From: Picocystis sp. L7
Taxonomy: Eukaryota; Chlorophyta; Picocystophyceae; Picocystales; Picocystaceae
Assembly: GCA_020975725.1 (NCBI GenBank)
Contig: QXJR01000025.1
Span: 1-64,000 of the forward strand
Length of the DNA stretch: 64,000 bases
Direction: 5' to 3'
Positions 1-10,872 of this stretch are shown piece by piece; the first letter of the stretch is position 1, and every line of letters begins with the position of its first letter. Position numbers and translations under genes: made by a program. The notes beneath the pieces are model-generated. The model had not been told where the DNA came from. It was given only the letters and a program-made list of their open reading frames with translations, and ran no database searches.

Positions 1-16
1 CCCTAAACCCTAAACC
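1..16. repeat. Plant-type telomere repeats
   Basis: Two tandem CCCTAAA units plus CC open the window. This is the C-rich strand of the TTTAGGG telomere repeat known from plants and many algae. Only two units are seen, so this is either the inner edge of a telomere or an interstitial remnant. It abuts retrotransposon sequence directly. Confidence 0.7.
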
Positions 17-893
17 AGTCGTGCAAGCAAGGTTCTTGCTCGAGCTCATGGACGGCTCAACTCGCCTGGAGTTTTGGACTGGCCTTGTGGAGCGCTTTCG
101 AAAAGCAACGAAATCTTCTCCCGCAGCTTACGTCATCCGGTGGACGGACGGGACTACTTCCTCCTACCGTCCCGATGACGCACACACGATCCTATTTGAT
201 CCTGTGGCGGCCGTGTACGGCCAAGCTTCCCTCGTCTGGCCAGAGCCACTCGACGATCGGGCTGAGTTGCGCTTAATGGTGGTCCGGGAGGGTGTTGCGC
301 CCAGCCCTCTCGAGACACCAGTCTTGCCGAGGTTGTCCTTCGACGATGAGGAATATGCACTCAATCGTGAGGCTTTTGAGAGGTTCTCAATTATATTCGG
401 GCCATTCACTTGGGACTTGTTTGCCTCGCCAAACAATGCCCAATGTCCGGCCTTCTTTACACGGGAGACCAATGCTCTCGCCCAAGAATGGGCTAGTCTT
501 GGCAACCTATGGGCACACCCACCCTGTTGCCTCATTGACTCCGTGATAGGCAAGCTGGAGGCCGAACCTAGAGCCCTTGTGACCATGATCACTCCGCATT
601 GGCCAAAGGCTCCCTGGTTCCCTCGCTTGCAGCATCTCGCTACCTACCAGGAGGTACTAGGGAGGCATGAGGGAATATTCTTGGATGCCCAAGGAAGGCC
701 CTTGCCCTCCCCTCACTGGGACGTCCTCCTTAGCCATGTCCCTAGGCGGATGCAGGGCCAGGACTAACCCGAATAGGGACCGGTTTGTCCCCCTTTCTAA
801 TAAGGGCTCTGTGGCCGATGAACCGGATAAATACGTGGCTTAGCCACGGGCGGATTCCCCAATGGAGTTAAGATGTAATATTAATTGCGGCGC
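17..893 (+). mobile_element. Subtelomeric retrotransposon fragment (RNase H region, DIRS/Ngaro-like)
   Basis: A 248-residue open stretch (21-767) holds the pattern DLFAS..N then a run of Trp/Pro-rich positions ending HWPKAPWFPRL. This matches the region after reverse transcriptase (RNase H and connection) in DIRS/Ngaro-like retrotransposons. The reverse transcriptase itself is absent, so this is a fossil piece. About 600 bp of it (from about 297 to 893) recurs inverted at 13350-14410. The shared sequence ends near 893, immediately before the Gypsy element, which suggests the Gypsy element inserted there or close by. The family call is from motif resemblance only; another reverse-transcribing family with the same domain is possible. 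Confidence 0.5.
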
Positions 894-3800
894 AGGGGAA
901 CGAGAACAACAACAACGTTCCTCAACGTTCCGCCCAACGGTCTCGAGCACCGCGGCGACACGAACGCACGAGCGAACGAGCGCGAACGCACGCCGACGCC
1001 ACCACCCTCGTCGTCTTCGCGCCACAGGAAAAGGAGGTGGGCGCGCAAGCGCCATAGCTCTGCCTCACGAAAAGTGCTTTCATCCAAGCTTACGGCACGG
1101 TGATTTGTCGTGCGAGTAACAAGAACCACAACAGAGTGTACGAGTTCCGTCGATCGTGATGCCCGAAGCAACCGTGGACGACACCACCTCAGTGGAAGTT
1201 CTCATGGAACGGATAAAAGAGTTGGAAGAGGAGTTGGCCAATGCTCAGCCATCTCCTGAAGACCACAATCCAAAGCATGTCCCCGCTGAATTCCGCGACA
1301 TGTTCGAAGCATTGCGCAAATCAGGAGCTGTCAAGGGCATCGACTTGCCTACGCCCACGATCTTCACTGGTGAAGAACTCAAGAACGACCCCTATGCCTT
1401 GCATAGGTGTTACAAGGAAGTGTCTTGCTGGGTAAAAGCAAGAGTTGGCAAGGACATACCACAAGCTGCCATGGCGTTGCAAACGCTTGGCGGTACGGCG
1501 AGACTGGCCATGGAGAATAGGGAGTCATCTCATCCTGGACAGTTGAAATCAATCAATGCGATCTTCCAGGCCCTCTTGGACATCTTCCAAAGATGTGATT
1601 TAGGCCCAAAGGCATACGATGAGTTCTTACGAACTCGTATGCGCCCTGAAGAAACGGCCGTTGATTTCCTCAACAGGTTGTTGTCCCTTTCTGTGGTCAT
1701 CAACAGCAGCAAGGACCCAACAGTCCATCGTATTACCGACGAAGAACTTGCTGCCCGCTTCCGTGCAAGACTGCCAGGGTGGATGATGCAACAGCTTCGT
1801 GAAAAGCATCAGTTGCTGGTCAGCCTCCATCAAGTTCCAGATGTGAGTGCATGGGGACTGGCAGGAACCGCAATAGAGATTGAGCAAAACAAGTCCCACG
1901 ACCAGGTGACCACAGGGAAATTCAAAAAAATGTATGTCCCCGGACGTACGAATGCCATTCTGGACAGCAGGATCCAAGATCACCAGCCCAACAGGCAGCA
2001 ACGCTCATCGAAGCGATTTCAAGACCTGGAGGAACAATACAAGGATGCCATCAGGACTCTCCAGGAAGACCTCAAGCCTTACGAACTGAAGGCCACACTG
2101 CCTTCTCGGATTCTCAAGCGATGCCGCGAGTTGTCGGTCTGCGAATCATGCCACCGATATGGACACAACAGCAAAGGGTGCAAAGCCCGCGATGTGTTCA
2201 GTCCAAAAAACTAGGTAAACTCCAGTGGTCAATGGGGCTTGACCGCATGGAGCCGGGAGCGTCAGCGAACGCTCCCCCAAGTATGGATCTGCCCCCTTTG
2301 AAAGATCCAGAAACCAAGCAAAGAGATTGGCAGACTTTGCAGGAGCACGCTGTCCGTAATCGCCGACCAGGGCAGGTGCTGCCACTGCATGCCATCAACA
2401 ACCTTACACCAAGAAAAGAATTTCTCACCTCGCAGTGTTCGTTTGCCCACAGACGATCGCCGGTGAACAGTCAAGCCTACCTGGATACTCTATCCAGTTT
2501 CTCCTTTGTGACGCCCCAGCTCTTACGAGGGATCCAAGAGTCCGATACCAGGGGCACAACTTGGAGGACAACCCAAGAATTTGTGGAATTTGGAGTTGCT
2601 GTGGGTAGCAACATCCACAAAGCACCCATCGTCAATCTACAGATCAATATCGACAGTTTCTGTGTGTGGCACGACTTCGGAGTGGCCCCTATACAAGAGT
2701 TCGAATGTATACTGGGCAGTGACTTTTCGAATGCTTATCTCCAGGTGCTCAATTGGCAGCAAAGAAAAATGGTCCTGCTGGACTCAGCAGGAAAGCGCCA
2801 CACCGTTCACGGGGACGGCAAGTTCATCCAGGCACGACGGCTCGACTTAGTCGTCCCTGCCGCTGAAGTTCGAAAAGCCGTTCGCACACCAGGATGCCTT
2901 TACCTGATCGTACAAGCGCAAGACGCTCGATGGGAGCTTGAAGCTGAAGAACAAGAGCTCCAGTTGGAAAAAAGCCAACTCAGCTCACAGGTAACACTCA
3001 CAAAACAGGAACAGCAGCGATTGCAGGATTTGCTGGACTCATATGCAGACTGCTTCCAGCCCCGGAAGGAACCACCCACTGAACGGGTCCCGGGCGAAAA
3101 CTTCAGCATCCCGTTACAACCAGGAACATCACCCCAGTTCACCCAATATTACAGGCTATCGTCATCGGAGCGCGAGGAGTTACGCAAATTGATTGCAGAA
3201 TATGTGGATGCAGGAAAGATGGATATTTGTGCTGGCTCAGCATGGGGGGCGCCCGTGATCCTCTTTCCGAAGAAGGACGGTGGATGGCGCGTCCTCTTTG
3301 ACTATCGTAAACTGAACAACGTTGCGATCAAAGACCGATATCCCCTACCGCGCATCGACGATTTCTTGCAAGGTCTTGGTGGATCCCAGTTCTTCTCAGC
3401 AATGGATGCGTTGGATGGGTTTCACCAGCTGCCCATGAACCCAGCAGACATTGACAAGACTGCAGTACAGACCCCTTTTGGTAGCTACACCTGGAGGGTG
3501 ATGCCAATGGGAATTGCAAATGCACCTGCAGCTTTTCAAAGGATGATGAATAGAATCTTCGGTCACCGACCTTTGCCAAGGTCTATGTGGACGATATTCT
3601 GATTCACTCCAGTAGCAAGGAAGCCCACTTCCAGCATCTGGAGGAGTTGTTGCAGGTGTGCAGGACTGCCGACATCCGCTTGAAGCGGTCAAAATGTCAT
3701 TTTTTCTGTACCACTCTGGACTGGGTAGGTTTCCGCATCGAAAACCAAGAGCTGCGATGTTCGCCCCAAAAGCTCAACAAGATACAGCATTTCCCAAAGC

Positions 3801-6620
3801 CAAGGACACACAAAGAAAATATGGTCTTTCTTGGCCTCTACCAGTTCTATCTCAGATTTGTGCCACACAATTCAGACATTGCAGCCCCACTTACAGAATT
3901 GAACAAGAAAAAATACGCTCACGATTTCCAACGCTATTGGATGGAACAGCATGATCAAGCCTTCCAGCAACTCGTAAAGCATCTCACCACTGCCCCAGCA
4001 CTGGTGATGTTCAATGAGGATCGCCCCACTCGGGTAGAGACCGATGCGTCCAGCATTGGGATGGGGGCTATGCTGCAGCAAGAAATCGCCCCAGGCGAGT
4101 GGCGACCAGTCGAATACTGGAGTCGCAAGTTCAATGCAGCCCAGCGTAACTATCACGCTGCGGAACGCGATACTTGCGCTATCGTCTACGCACTGGCGCA
4201 TTGGAGACATCTGCTATTTGGGTGCCCATCTACTGTCATCACCGACAACACAGCATCCAAATACTTGACAACCAAAAGTGTCCAACAGTTATCGCCACGG
4301 GATGCCCGCTGGATCGAAAAGTTAGCGTACTGCGCTCCGTTCAGCGTGGAGTATTGCCCTGGAAAAGAAAATGTGGGAGCCGACTATTTCTCCCGTCATC
4401 TGGTTAACGATGCAGCAGTACCGTTACGAACAATGACGATCCTTGACCTCTGTGCAGGAATGGGCACGACACTTCGCGCCCTCGAACAGGCCATACCTGA
4501 AGATGCAGCACTCACTATAAATTACATTGCAGTGGAACAAGATCCAAATTGTAGAGCAGTAATTCAAAGGGTCTTCAACTCAGTACACTTGACCCGTCCT
4601 GGACTCTTCATACGGGAAGATATATTCAGATATGGAAACGACGTGCGCACCCTTGCGCATCGCCGGAAACTTCCCGCGGTGGACTTGGTGATTGCGGGAG
4701 TACCCTGCCAGCCATTCTCACGTGCCAACACTTCAACCACAGACCCGCCATTGGGCCTGCGTGACGCACGAGAGTTACTCACAGCCATCAGGGACATACG
4801 AATCCGTATACCAACACAACACTCCTACATCGTAGAGTGTACTCCGTTCGCAGCCCACCTGCAGAATGATCTGGAGCGCATCAGCGAGTGGTTGGGAGAA
4901 CCCCAGGAACACCACATGGATGAATACTCCGCGCAGCAGCGAACAAGACTTTGCTGGACGAATCTTCCACCGCCGAAACCCGATCATGACTTGCTATCCA
5001 CAGTACCGCTTACGTGGCAGGACTGCCTGGAAGAAGGATCGACGCCCCCGCTCGATTCACGGGGCCTGCCCCGCTTAAAATGCCCAACACTCATGGCCTC
5101 CGCCAACAGTCACAGTGACCGTTCGCGTACCACCTGGGTAGTGGGACAAGACAATCTTCTGCGCGAACTTTCCATCCAGGAGCGCGAAAAACTGGTAGGC
5201 ATGCAACCTGAAGATACTGCAGGGTACAAAATCACACCTGCAGCAAGACGACGAATGTGCGGCAATGCGTTCCCCGTCGGCTGGCTCGCTGTCCTTATTG
5301 CAGACATGCACAAGCTGTGGAATCGTACACTGCTAGGTACCCGTAGTGGAGATAATACAACTTGTGGTTCTGTGAACGCAATACGGACGCAGCGCAGCTC
5401 GTCCAACGACAATGGGTCAGCAGCACACATCACCAACGTACCACTGCTATCGCGTATTCGCACAGCAATCTTGCATGACAAAGACTATCAAAACAAACTG
5501 AAGCATCCACCTGCAGAGATGGCCTCTTATTCCGCGACAACGCAACATCACCACTGGGACACTATGCAGGACCAGCAATTCTCCAAGCCCCCTTGGACAA
5601 CGCTCTCCGCCAAGACATGCTCCACCTGGTGCACGATCGCGCCCACTTTGGCGCCCATCGTACATATGAAGCTGCCCGCCGACACTTTTATTGGCCCGGC
5701 ATGAAGGCCCACATCAAGCAGTTTGTGGCACGGTGTCCCACCTGCCAAAGGATGAAGCCTACAAACGCCAGCCGTGCGCGCCCGCAGCTGCCAGAAATGA
5801 GGTATTATCCACATCCTTTCCATACAGTAGTGCTTGATGTGGTAGAAGGCCAGCCACTCACCCCTGATCATCACAATGGAGTGATCACGGTAGTGGATCG
5901 GCTTACGAAGTTCGCTGTTTACGTTCCCATGCATACATCATGGTCAGCCACTCGTCAAGCTCGTGCCTTGCTAGACGATGTGGTGTACAAGTACCACACA
6001 CCCACCATCATACATACCGATAATGGTCCAGCCTATCGGAAGCTGTTCGCTGCTTATTGCACAGCTTTGGGGTCTAGCCACAAGACAGGCACCCCTTATC
6101 ATTCACAGTCTCAAGGTCCGGTCGAACGCCAACATCGCACGCTGTTGCAGACACTGCGAACAATGACCGATAAACCAGAGAATTGGGATCAGTATTTGCA
6201 GGCCGCAACGCACGCATACAACGACAGCGTGCACTCGCTTTTGGAACGCAGCCCCTTTGAAATGCTATATGGCTGCCCTTCCCGCCTACCGTGGCACCTG
6301 CAGCTGGTGACCACTGGTACTGGAACAAGAAATCTGCTTACTTCCCCAAACAAAATGATCACTGGATTGCTTACAGCACAGAGAAAAGTATACAGTGCCG
6401 TTCAAGACTTACTGGTGGACCGCGCCAAACAAAAGGCTGCCTCCACCCAACATCTTCCTGCTCTGAAAGGGACTCTGGGTCCCAGGCCCCCCTACGAGGA
6501 GCCTCGGTCTCCCCTCCATCTTGGGTCACCCAACCAAGGGCCCCAGGATTCGGTTATACTAGCTTATGCGTGGGTGGCCCCTACTGGCTTGATTGGAGAC
6601 AGACAGTCCCCCTGTTGAAA
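894..6620 (+). mobile_element. Ty3/Gypsy-type retrotransposon carrying a DNA cytosine methyltransferase
   Basis: Parts in order: gag (about 1156-2214) with a CX2CX4HX4C zinc knuckle near its end; a retropepsin-like protease region (about 2430-2870, with DT and ILGSDF motifs); reverse transcriptase (about 3060-3750, with the YVDDI box); RNase H (about 4020-4410); a DNA cytosine-5 methyltransferase domain (about 4433-5320); and integrase (about 5600-6330) with an HHCC-type zinc finger and the HTDNG and PVERQH core motifs. This order is that of Ty3/Gypsy with an added methyltransferase between RNase H and integrase. The copy looks nearly complete in coding content, with about two or three interruptions in reading, of which the gag-pol step may be the family's normal read-through. 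I could not find matching LTRs, so the outer ends are approximate and no LTR-based age can be given; the good preservation suggests a fairly young copy. Confidence 0.85.
4433..5320 (+). other. DNA cytosine-5 methyltransferase domain inside the Gypsy element
   Basis: This part of the retroelement shows the ordered C5-methyltransferase motifs: motif I DLCAGMG (AdoMet binding), motif IV GVPCQPFS with the catalytic Cys of the PCQ loop, a motif VI-like IVECTPF, a motif VIII-like QRTRLCW, and a motif X-like GNAFPVGWLAVLI near the end. It sits between RNase H and integrase. Family knowledge: cytosine methyltransferases captured by Gypsy-type retrotransposons have been described in Symbiodinium and the charophyte Klebsormidium. 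Inference: the domain could methylate the element's own DNA copies. Confidence 0.85.
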
Positions 6621-7034
6621 GGATCTGCTGTTTAACCGCAAGGTTAGCAGGCAGCGTTGGAGGACCTGGGTTCGTGAAGGTCCTTGGGAGTTCGGAGCAC
6701 GGAGGTGCACGGAGGAGCGAGGTTGGAAAGAGTGTATATGTTCATTCAAGGCGTGGCCCCTTGGGCCCTAGTAGCCGCCACAATGCCTACGTGGCATTGT
6801 GGATAGGGTATCCTATCCACAGCCGCCGCCGAACGTGCGGCTGTCCTGGTCGGAAGGGACGACCTGCACGACCAGTCCCATAGAGAATAAACTCCATAGA
6901 ACTGGTCCTGTACTTAACTTTCCAATATCAGTCCTTACTAAGGGAAGGCCTCTCCCCACTATTCACTGCAATTGTTACTGTCTATCCTTTGAATGGGAGC
7001 TACCCGCGATGGGGGCAGGGTGACCTTGCATAAC
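6621..7034. other. Gene-free stretch with four adjacent hairpins
   Basis: No credible reading frame is present. This is probably the 3' noncoding part of the Gypsy element or its flank. Four stem-loops lie end to end at 6778-6875: CCACAATGCC/GGCATTGTGG (6778-6802), GTGGATAGG/CCTATCCAC (6799-6820), CAGCCGC/GCGGCTG (6820-6843) and CTGGTCG/CGACCAG (6846-6875). Confidence 0.55.
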
Positions 7035-7584
7035 AGGAGGCATCAGCCACATAGAAACCAGCCAGTGAACAACATGAACTTTATTTTCAATGGTCTGGGC
7101 AGCTTCGACCAAGACCTCTCAAGATGGTTTGTGTCCCAAGTTTGCGCAAAACCATCCTTGCTTGATTCAAGAAGTGCATTCGACGGCCAAACTGCGAAGC
7201 ACCCTCAGTGGGCTGTTATGCCAGGTAGGCCTGTCACTCCAATCAAGCAATGCCCCTACGAAATACGAATTCCTCCGCTGCTCTTGGACGAAAATCTGGT
7301 CGATCGGGAGGAAATATAGCCGTCGACCCGAGACAACAGACATACCGATCCTTCAATTTCGAAGGGCATTGCTTGATTGGAGTGACAGGCCTACCTGGCA
7401 TAACAGCCCACTGAGGGTGCTTCGCAGTTTGGCCGTCGAATGCACTTCTTGAATCAAGCAAGGATGGTTTTGCGCAAACTTGGGACACAAACCATCTTGA
7501 GAGGTCTTGGTCGAAGCTGCCCAGACCATTGAAAATAAAGTTCATGTTGTTCACTGGCTGGTTTCTATGTGGCTGATGCCTCCT
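7035..7584. repeat. Large palindrome built from DUF285-gene 3' fragments
   Basis: Two arms of about 220 bp (7035-7255 and about 7363-7584) are near-perfect reverse complements around a spacer of roughly 108 bp. Each arm, read toward the centre, encodes the last repeat and tail of a DUF285/BspA-like protein (NNMNFIFNGLGSFDQDLSRW), resembling the C-terminus of the gene ending at 10872. Neither arm has a start or signal peptide, so this is an inverted duplication of a gene tail (pseudogene). Transcription through it would give a long hairpin RNA. Confidence 0.85.
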
Positions 7585-7851
7585 TGCTAGCGTCTGGGAG
7601 GTATGGAATGATCACCACGAACTTCTTGTGCATGATTCGAGAGCTACTCCCGCCCATGTCGAAGACTGACCTTGGTACCCGCGTAGATCTACTGATGATG
7701 AGGACACAAAGACAGATCACCTCTATTACACAAAGTCTCGAAGCAAGCAAAGCGCTGGTTATGTGGTCCATGGGTCATGCTCTCCACACAGAGTAGCAGG
7801 CCACATGCTCCTCTCCCAAGCGGCGGCTGAATGTTCTGCATGTGGTGTCGA

Positions 7852-8793
7852 CTACGGTGTACAGTTCTGAAAGCCTGGAAGCTGACCACTCAAATCTGAG
7901 AATCCCGCATCGGTAGCAAAATTGTCACACTCGACCACAGCAGCCACATTCCAACCGGACAGGTTTTGGTTGAAGACGCCCGCACCATTGAACATGCCCG
8001 CCATGTTTTCCACCTGGCCAGTGTCCCAACCACTTATGTCTTGATTGAAGCTGGTGGCTCCAGCAAACATGTCTTCCATGTCAACCACCTGGCTAGTTTC
8101 CCAATCACTTATGTCGTCGTTGAAGCTGTTGGCACCATTGAACATGAACCGCATGTTCGTCACCTGGCTGGTGTCCCACTTGCTGATGTCTTGGTTGAAG
8201 CTGGTGGCAAGAGCGAACATGCCTTGCATAATGGTCACCTGGCTGGTGTCCCACCTGCTGATGTTCTGGTTGAAGTTGGAGGCAGCACCGAACATGGCCA
8301 ACATGTCGCTCACATTGCTGGTGTCCCAGCTCCCGATGTCTTGATCAAACGTGTCGGCCTCAAGGAACATAAACTCCATGTTCGTCACCTGGCTGGTGTC
8401 CCACTTGCCGATGTTTTGGTTGAAGCTGGCGGCTTCTTTGAACATGGATTCCATACTGGTCACCTGGCTGGTGTCCCAGGTGGAGATGTTCTGATTGAAG
8501 GTGCTGGCGCCGTCGAACAGTTCACTCATGTCCGTGATCCCGGTCGTGCAGGTGGTGGCAAAGTCCGGATTGTTCTGATCGGAAACCTTCAATGCGTCCA
8601 GGCCGGCTCTGTCGCGTTTGGTGTAGCTTATCCCGTCCACCACGCCGGTTTCGCCCACGTCGGCGTCGGGACACAGTACGGTCACGCCGTTGGCGGCCCG
8701 AAAAAACAAGCTCGGACCATCACCTGCGAAGGCTTGTTGGAGGCCCGATCCGACGAGCAGGAGCAAGGCCAGGAAAGAGGAAGACGTGGCCAT
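7852..8793 (-). CDS. Secreted DUF285 (BspA-like) repeat protein
   Basis: A 313-residue protein starts with a clear signal peptide (hydrophobic residues 6-23, AFAG cleavage region) followed by a roughly 50-residue leader. From about residue 85 to 290 there are about eight repeats of 25 residues with the core [17 protein letters not shown]. This is the DUF285/BspA-like repeat, a leucine-rich-repeat relative known from Mycoplasma surface proteins and from many protists and algae. The protein has no transmembrane anchor, so secretion or cell-surface attachment is likely. It is divergently arranged with a homologue starting at 10008, and the two share upstream sequence. The ligand or role is unknown. 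Confidence 0.9.
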   Translation of the reverse strand: MATSSSFLALLLLVGSGLQQAFAGDGPSLFFRAANGVTVLCPDADVGETGVVDGISYTKRDRAGLDALKVSDQNNPDFATTCTTGITDMSELFDGASTFNQNISTWDTSQVTSMESMFKEAASFNQNIGKWDTSQVTNMEFMFLEADTFDQDIGSWDTSNVSDMLAMFGAASNFNQNISRWDTSQVTIMQGMFALATSFNQDISKWDTSQVTNMRFMFNGANSFNDDISDWETSQVVDMEDMFAGATSFNQDISGWDTGQVENMAGMFNGAGVFNQNLSGWNVAAVVECDNFATDAGFSDLSGQLPGFQNCTP

Positions 8794-10007
8794 GGCGGAT
8801 GCGTGGTGTGGTGGCGCGCGACCACACCGAACCTTCCTGCGCTTCTTCGACGGCGCAACGCGTGGGCGGCGGGAAGAAGGTGGAAATGGGGAAGGAGGCA
8901 GGGGGATGGATTGGTCGCCAGTAGGGGGAGAGAAGATCTACCCCTTCCTCCAGACCCCTTTCCCCCGGCTGGGAGGGAGGGAGGGAAAGGGAGAACGACG
9001 TGGAGAAAGACCCCGCGGGATCGAAGGTGGGGTCGGGGGTCCGGGGCGCCCCGATCCGAGGGAGGGTGGCGGCGGACTGGATCCTGTCCACGAGGATACC
9101 TTGTGGGGAAGGAATCAGAGGAAGGGGTCGTATTCGTGGTCCACGAGAAGGGAGCCAGGTGGTTGGGCCCCCTGCGGCTCCTTCTCCGATCGTACGAAAG
9201 CGGGGCGGGTGGGGACAGGTGCATAGGGAGGAGAGGACGCAGATCTTTTCGAACCAACGGTCTTGCTTGGGGCGACCCGACTCTGTGGTGACGGGGCGTG
9301 GACGTCACCCTCCCACCTTCGCACCCTTTCACTCCCTTCCTCATTGGTACGGATGGTGAAGCAGGAAAAATTCATGCCGGGGAGAAAGACCCTGGACCGT
9401 GGAACGGAATCCGTTCCAGGGACTCGATAGAATCGGGATCCGTCGAAAAGGTTGTGGTGCGTGGATCGGAGGGGAAACAGAAGCGACCCCTTCCTGAACC
9501 GACCGAGGGGGTGACAATCGAAGGGGGGTGAAGCAGAACGCAGAACGGGATCTTTTTCGTTCCCACCGCTGACAAACGCATCACAGCCGCAGGTTTTTCC
9601 CCCGCTCGCCCCGAAGGCAATGGCAACGGCATGCTCACCCCGGACCCATCCACCCTTCTGGTCCAACGGACCGCGAGTGGTCCCCCTCCTTCCTCCTGTT
9701 CCCTCACATGGTCCATCCCTACCCTTCGGGGGGGATGTGGGGAGGACAGCGCAGATTTACCCTTCTCAAAGTGGGGCGCCCCACCCCCCGACCCCACCCT
9801 GGAGCCATCGGGGTCTCTCTCCACGTCACCTTCCCTCTCCTTCCCTCCCAGCCGCAAGGGTTGTGGAGGAAGAGGGAAATCTTGTTCCGCCTACTGGCGA
9901 CGAATCCATCCGCCTGTCTCCTTCCTCATTTCCACCTTCTCCCTGCCGCCCACGCGTTGCCTCGTCGAAGCAGCGCAGGAAGGTTTGGTGGGGACACGCG
10001 ACAGCCA
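8794..10007. promoter_or_regulatory. Divergent upstream region shared by two DUF285 genes
   Basis: The roughly 250 bp immediately upstream of each gene are inverted copies of one another (8794-9060 against 9775-10007), including CT-rich tracts and a GGGGCGCCCC block (about 9045 and 9775). The centre of the region (9401-9417) holds a near palindrome, GGAACGGAATCCGTTCC, almost at the midpoint between the two start codons. No RNA gene or credible coding sequence was seen. Confidence 0.5.
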
Positions 10008-10872
10008 TGGCCACGTCTTCCTCGTTCCTGGCCCTCTTCTTGCTCGGTGGAACGGGCCTCCAACAAGCCTTCGCAGGAGATAGGCGGATCCTTTCTTTTT
10101 GGCCTCGAACGGGGTGACCGTGCGGTGTCCCGAAGCGGCCGTGGGCGACATCGGGGTGCTGGACGGGATAACCTACACCAGACGCGACAGAGCCGGTCTG
10201 GATGCCTTGATCAATGATGATGAGAACAATCCCGAACTCGCTCGTACGTGCACGACCGGGATCACGGACATGAGTTCTGTGTTCGAGGACGCCGAAACCT
10301 TCAATCAGAACATCTCCACCTGGGACACCAGCCAGGTGACCAACATGGACCGAATGTTCTACAAAGCCACTATCTTCAACCAGGACATCGGGAACTGGGA
10401 CACCAGCGAGGTGACCACCATGCAGAGCATGTTCTTCTTTGCCACCAGCTTCAACCAAGACATCGGGAGATGGAGCACAAGCAAGGTGACCAACATGATT
10501 GGCACGTTGGATGGAGCCGAAGTCTTCAACCAGGACATCAGCACCTGGGACACTAGCCAGGTCACTAAGATGGATGGCCTGTTCTTAAGTGCCAGAAAGT
10601 TCAACCAAGACATCGGGAACTGGGTCACCAGCGAGGTGACCAACATGGCGCAAATGTTCCAAAATGCCGAAGAGTTCAACCAAGACATCGGGAGCTGGGA
10701 CACCAACAAGGTGACCGTCATGAATTTTATGTTTTCCGCTGCTGCCAAGTTCGACCAAGACCTCTCCAACTGGTGCGTGTCCCTAATTGACAACGAACCC
10801 ACTTGGTTTGCTCTTCAATCCGGATTCGAGAATGAGGCTGCCAAGCAGCCCGTGTGGGGCAGTTGCCCTTGA
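10008..10872 (+). pseudogene. DUF285 (BspA-like) repeat gene with a frameshift after the signal peptide
   Basis: The ATG at 10008 opens a signal peptide nearly identical to that of the 7852-8793 gene, but the frame ends after 36 residues. The mature part (VTVRCPEAAVGDIGVLDG onward, then about seven FNQDI..W.TS.VTNM repeats ending GSCP at 10872) is in the next frame. Aligned to the sister protein, exactly one T is missing in the T-run at about 10096-10100; with it, the two proteins align without a gap over the junction. Either the gene is recently inactivated or the homopolymer was miscounted in sequencing. Upstream sequence is shared with the divergent sister gene. Confidence 0.8.

Noticed and set aside
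894-6900. Paired LTRs for the Gypsy element
   Set aside because: I compared both flanks by eye and found no matching direct repeats; ends are therefore left approximate.
7966-9291. 441-residue plus-strand frame with repeating HLAGVP segments
   Set aside because: The repeats are only the DUF285 repeats read on the wrong strand.
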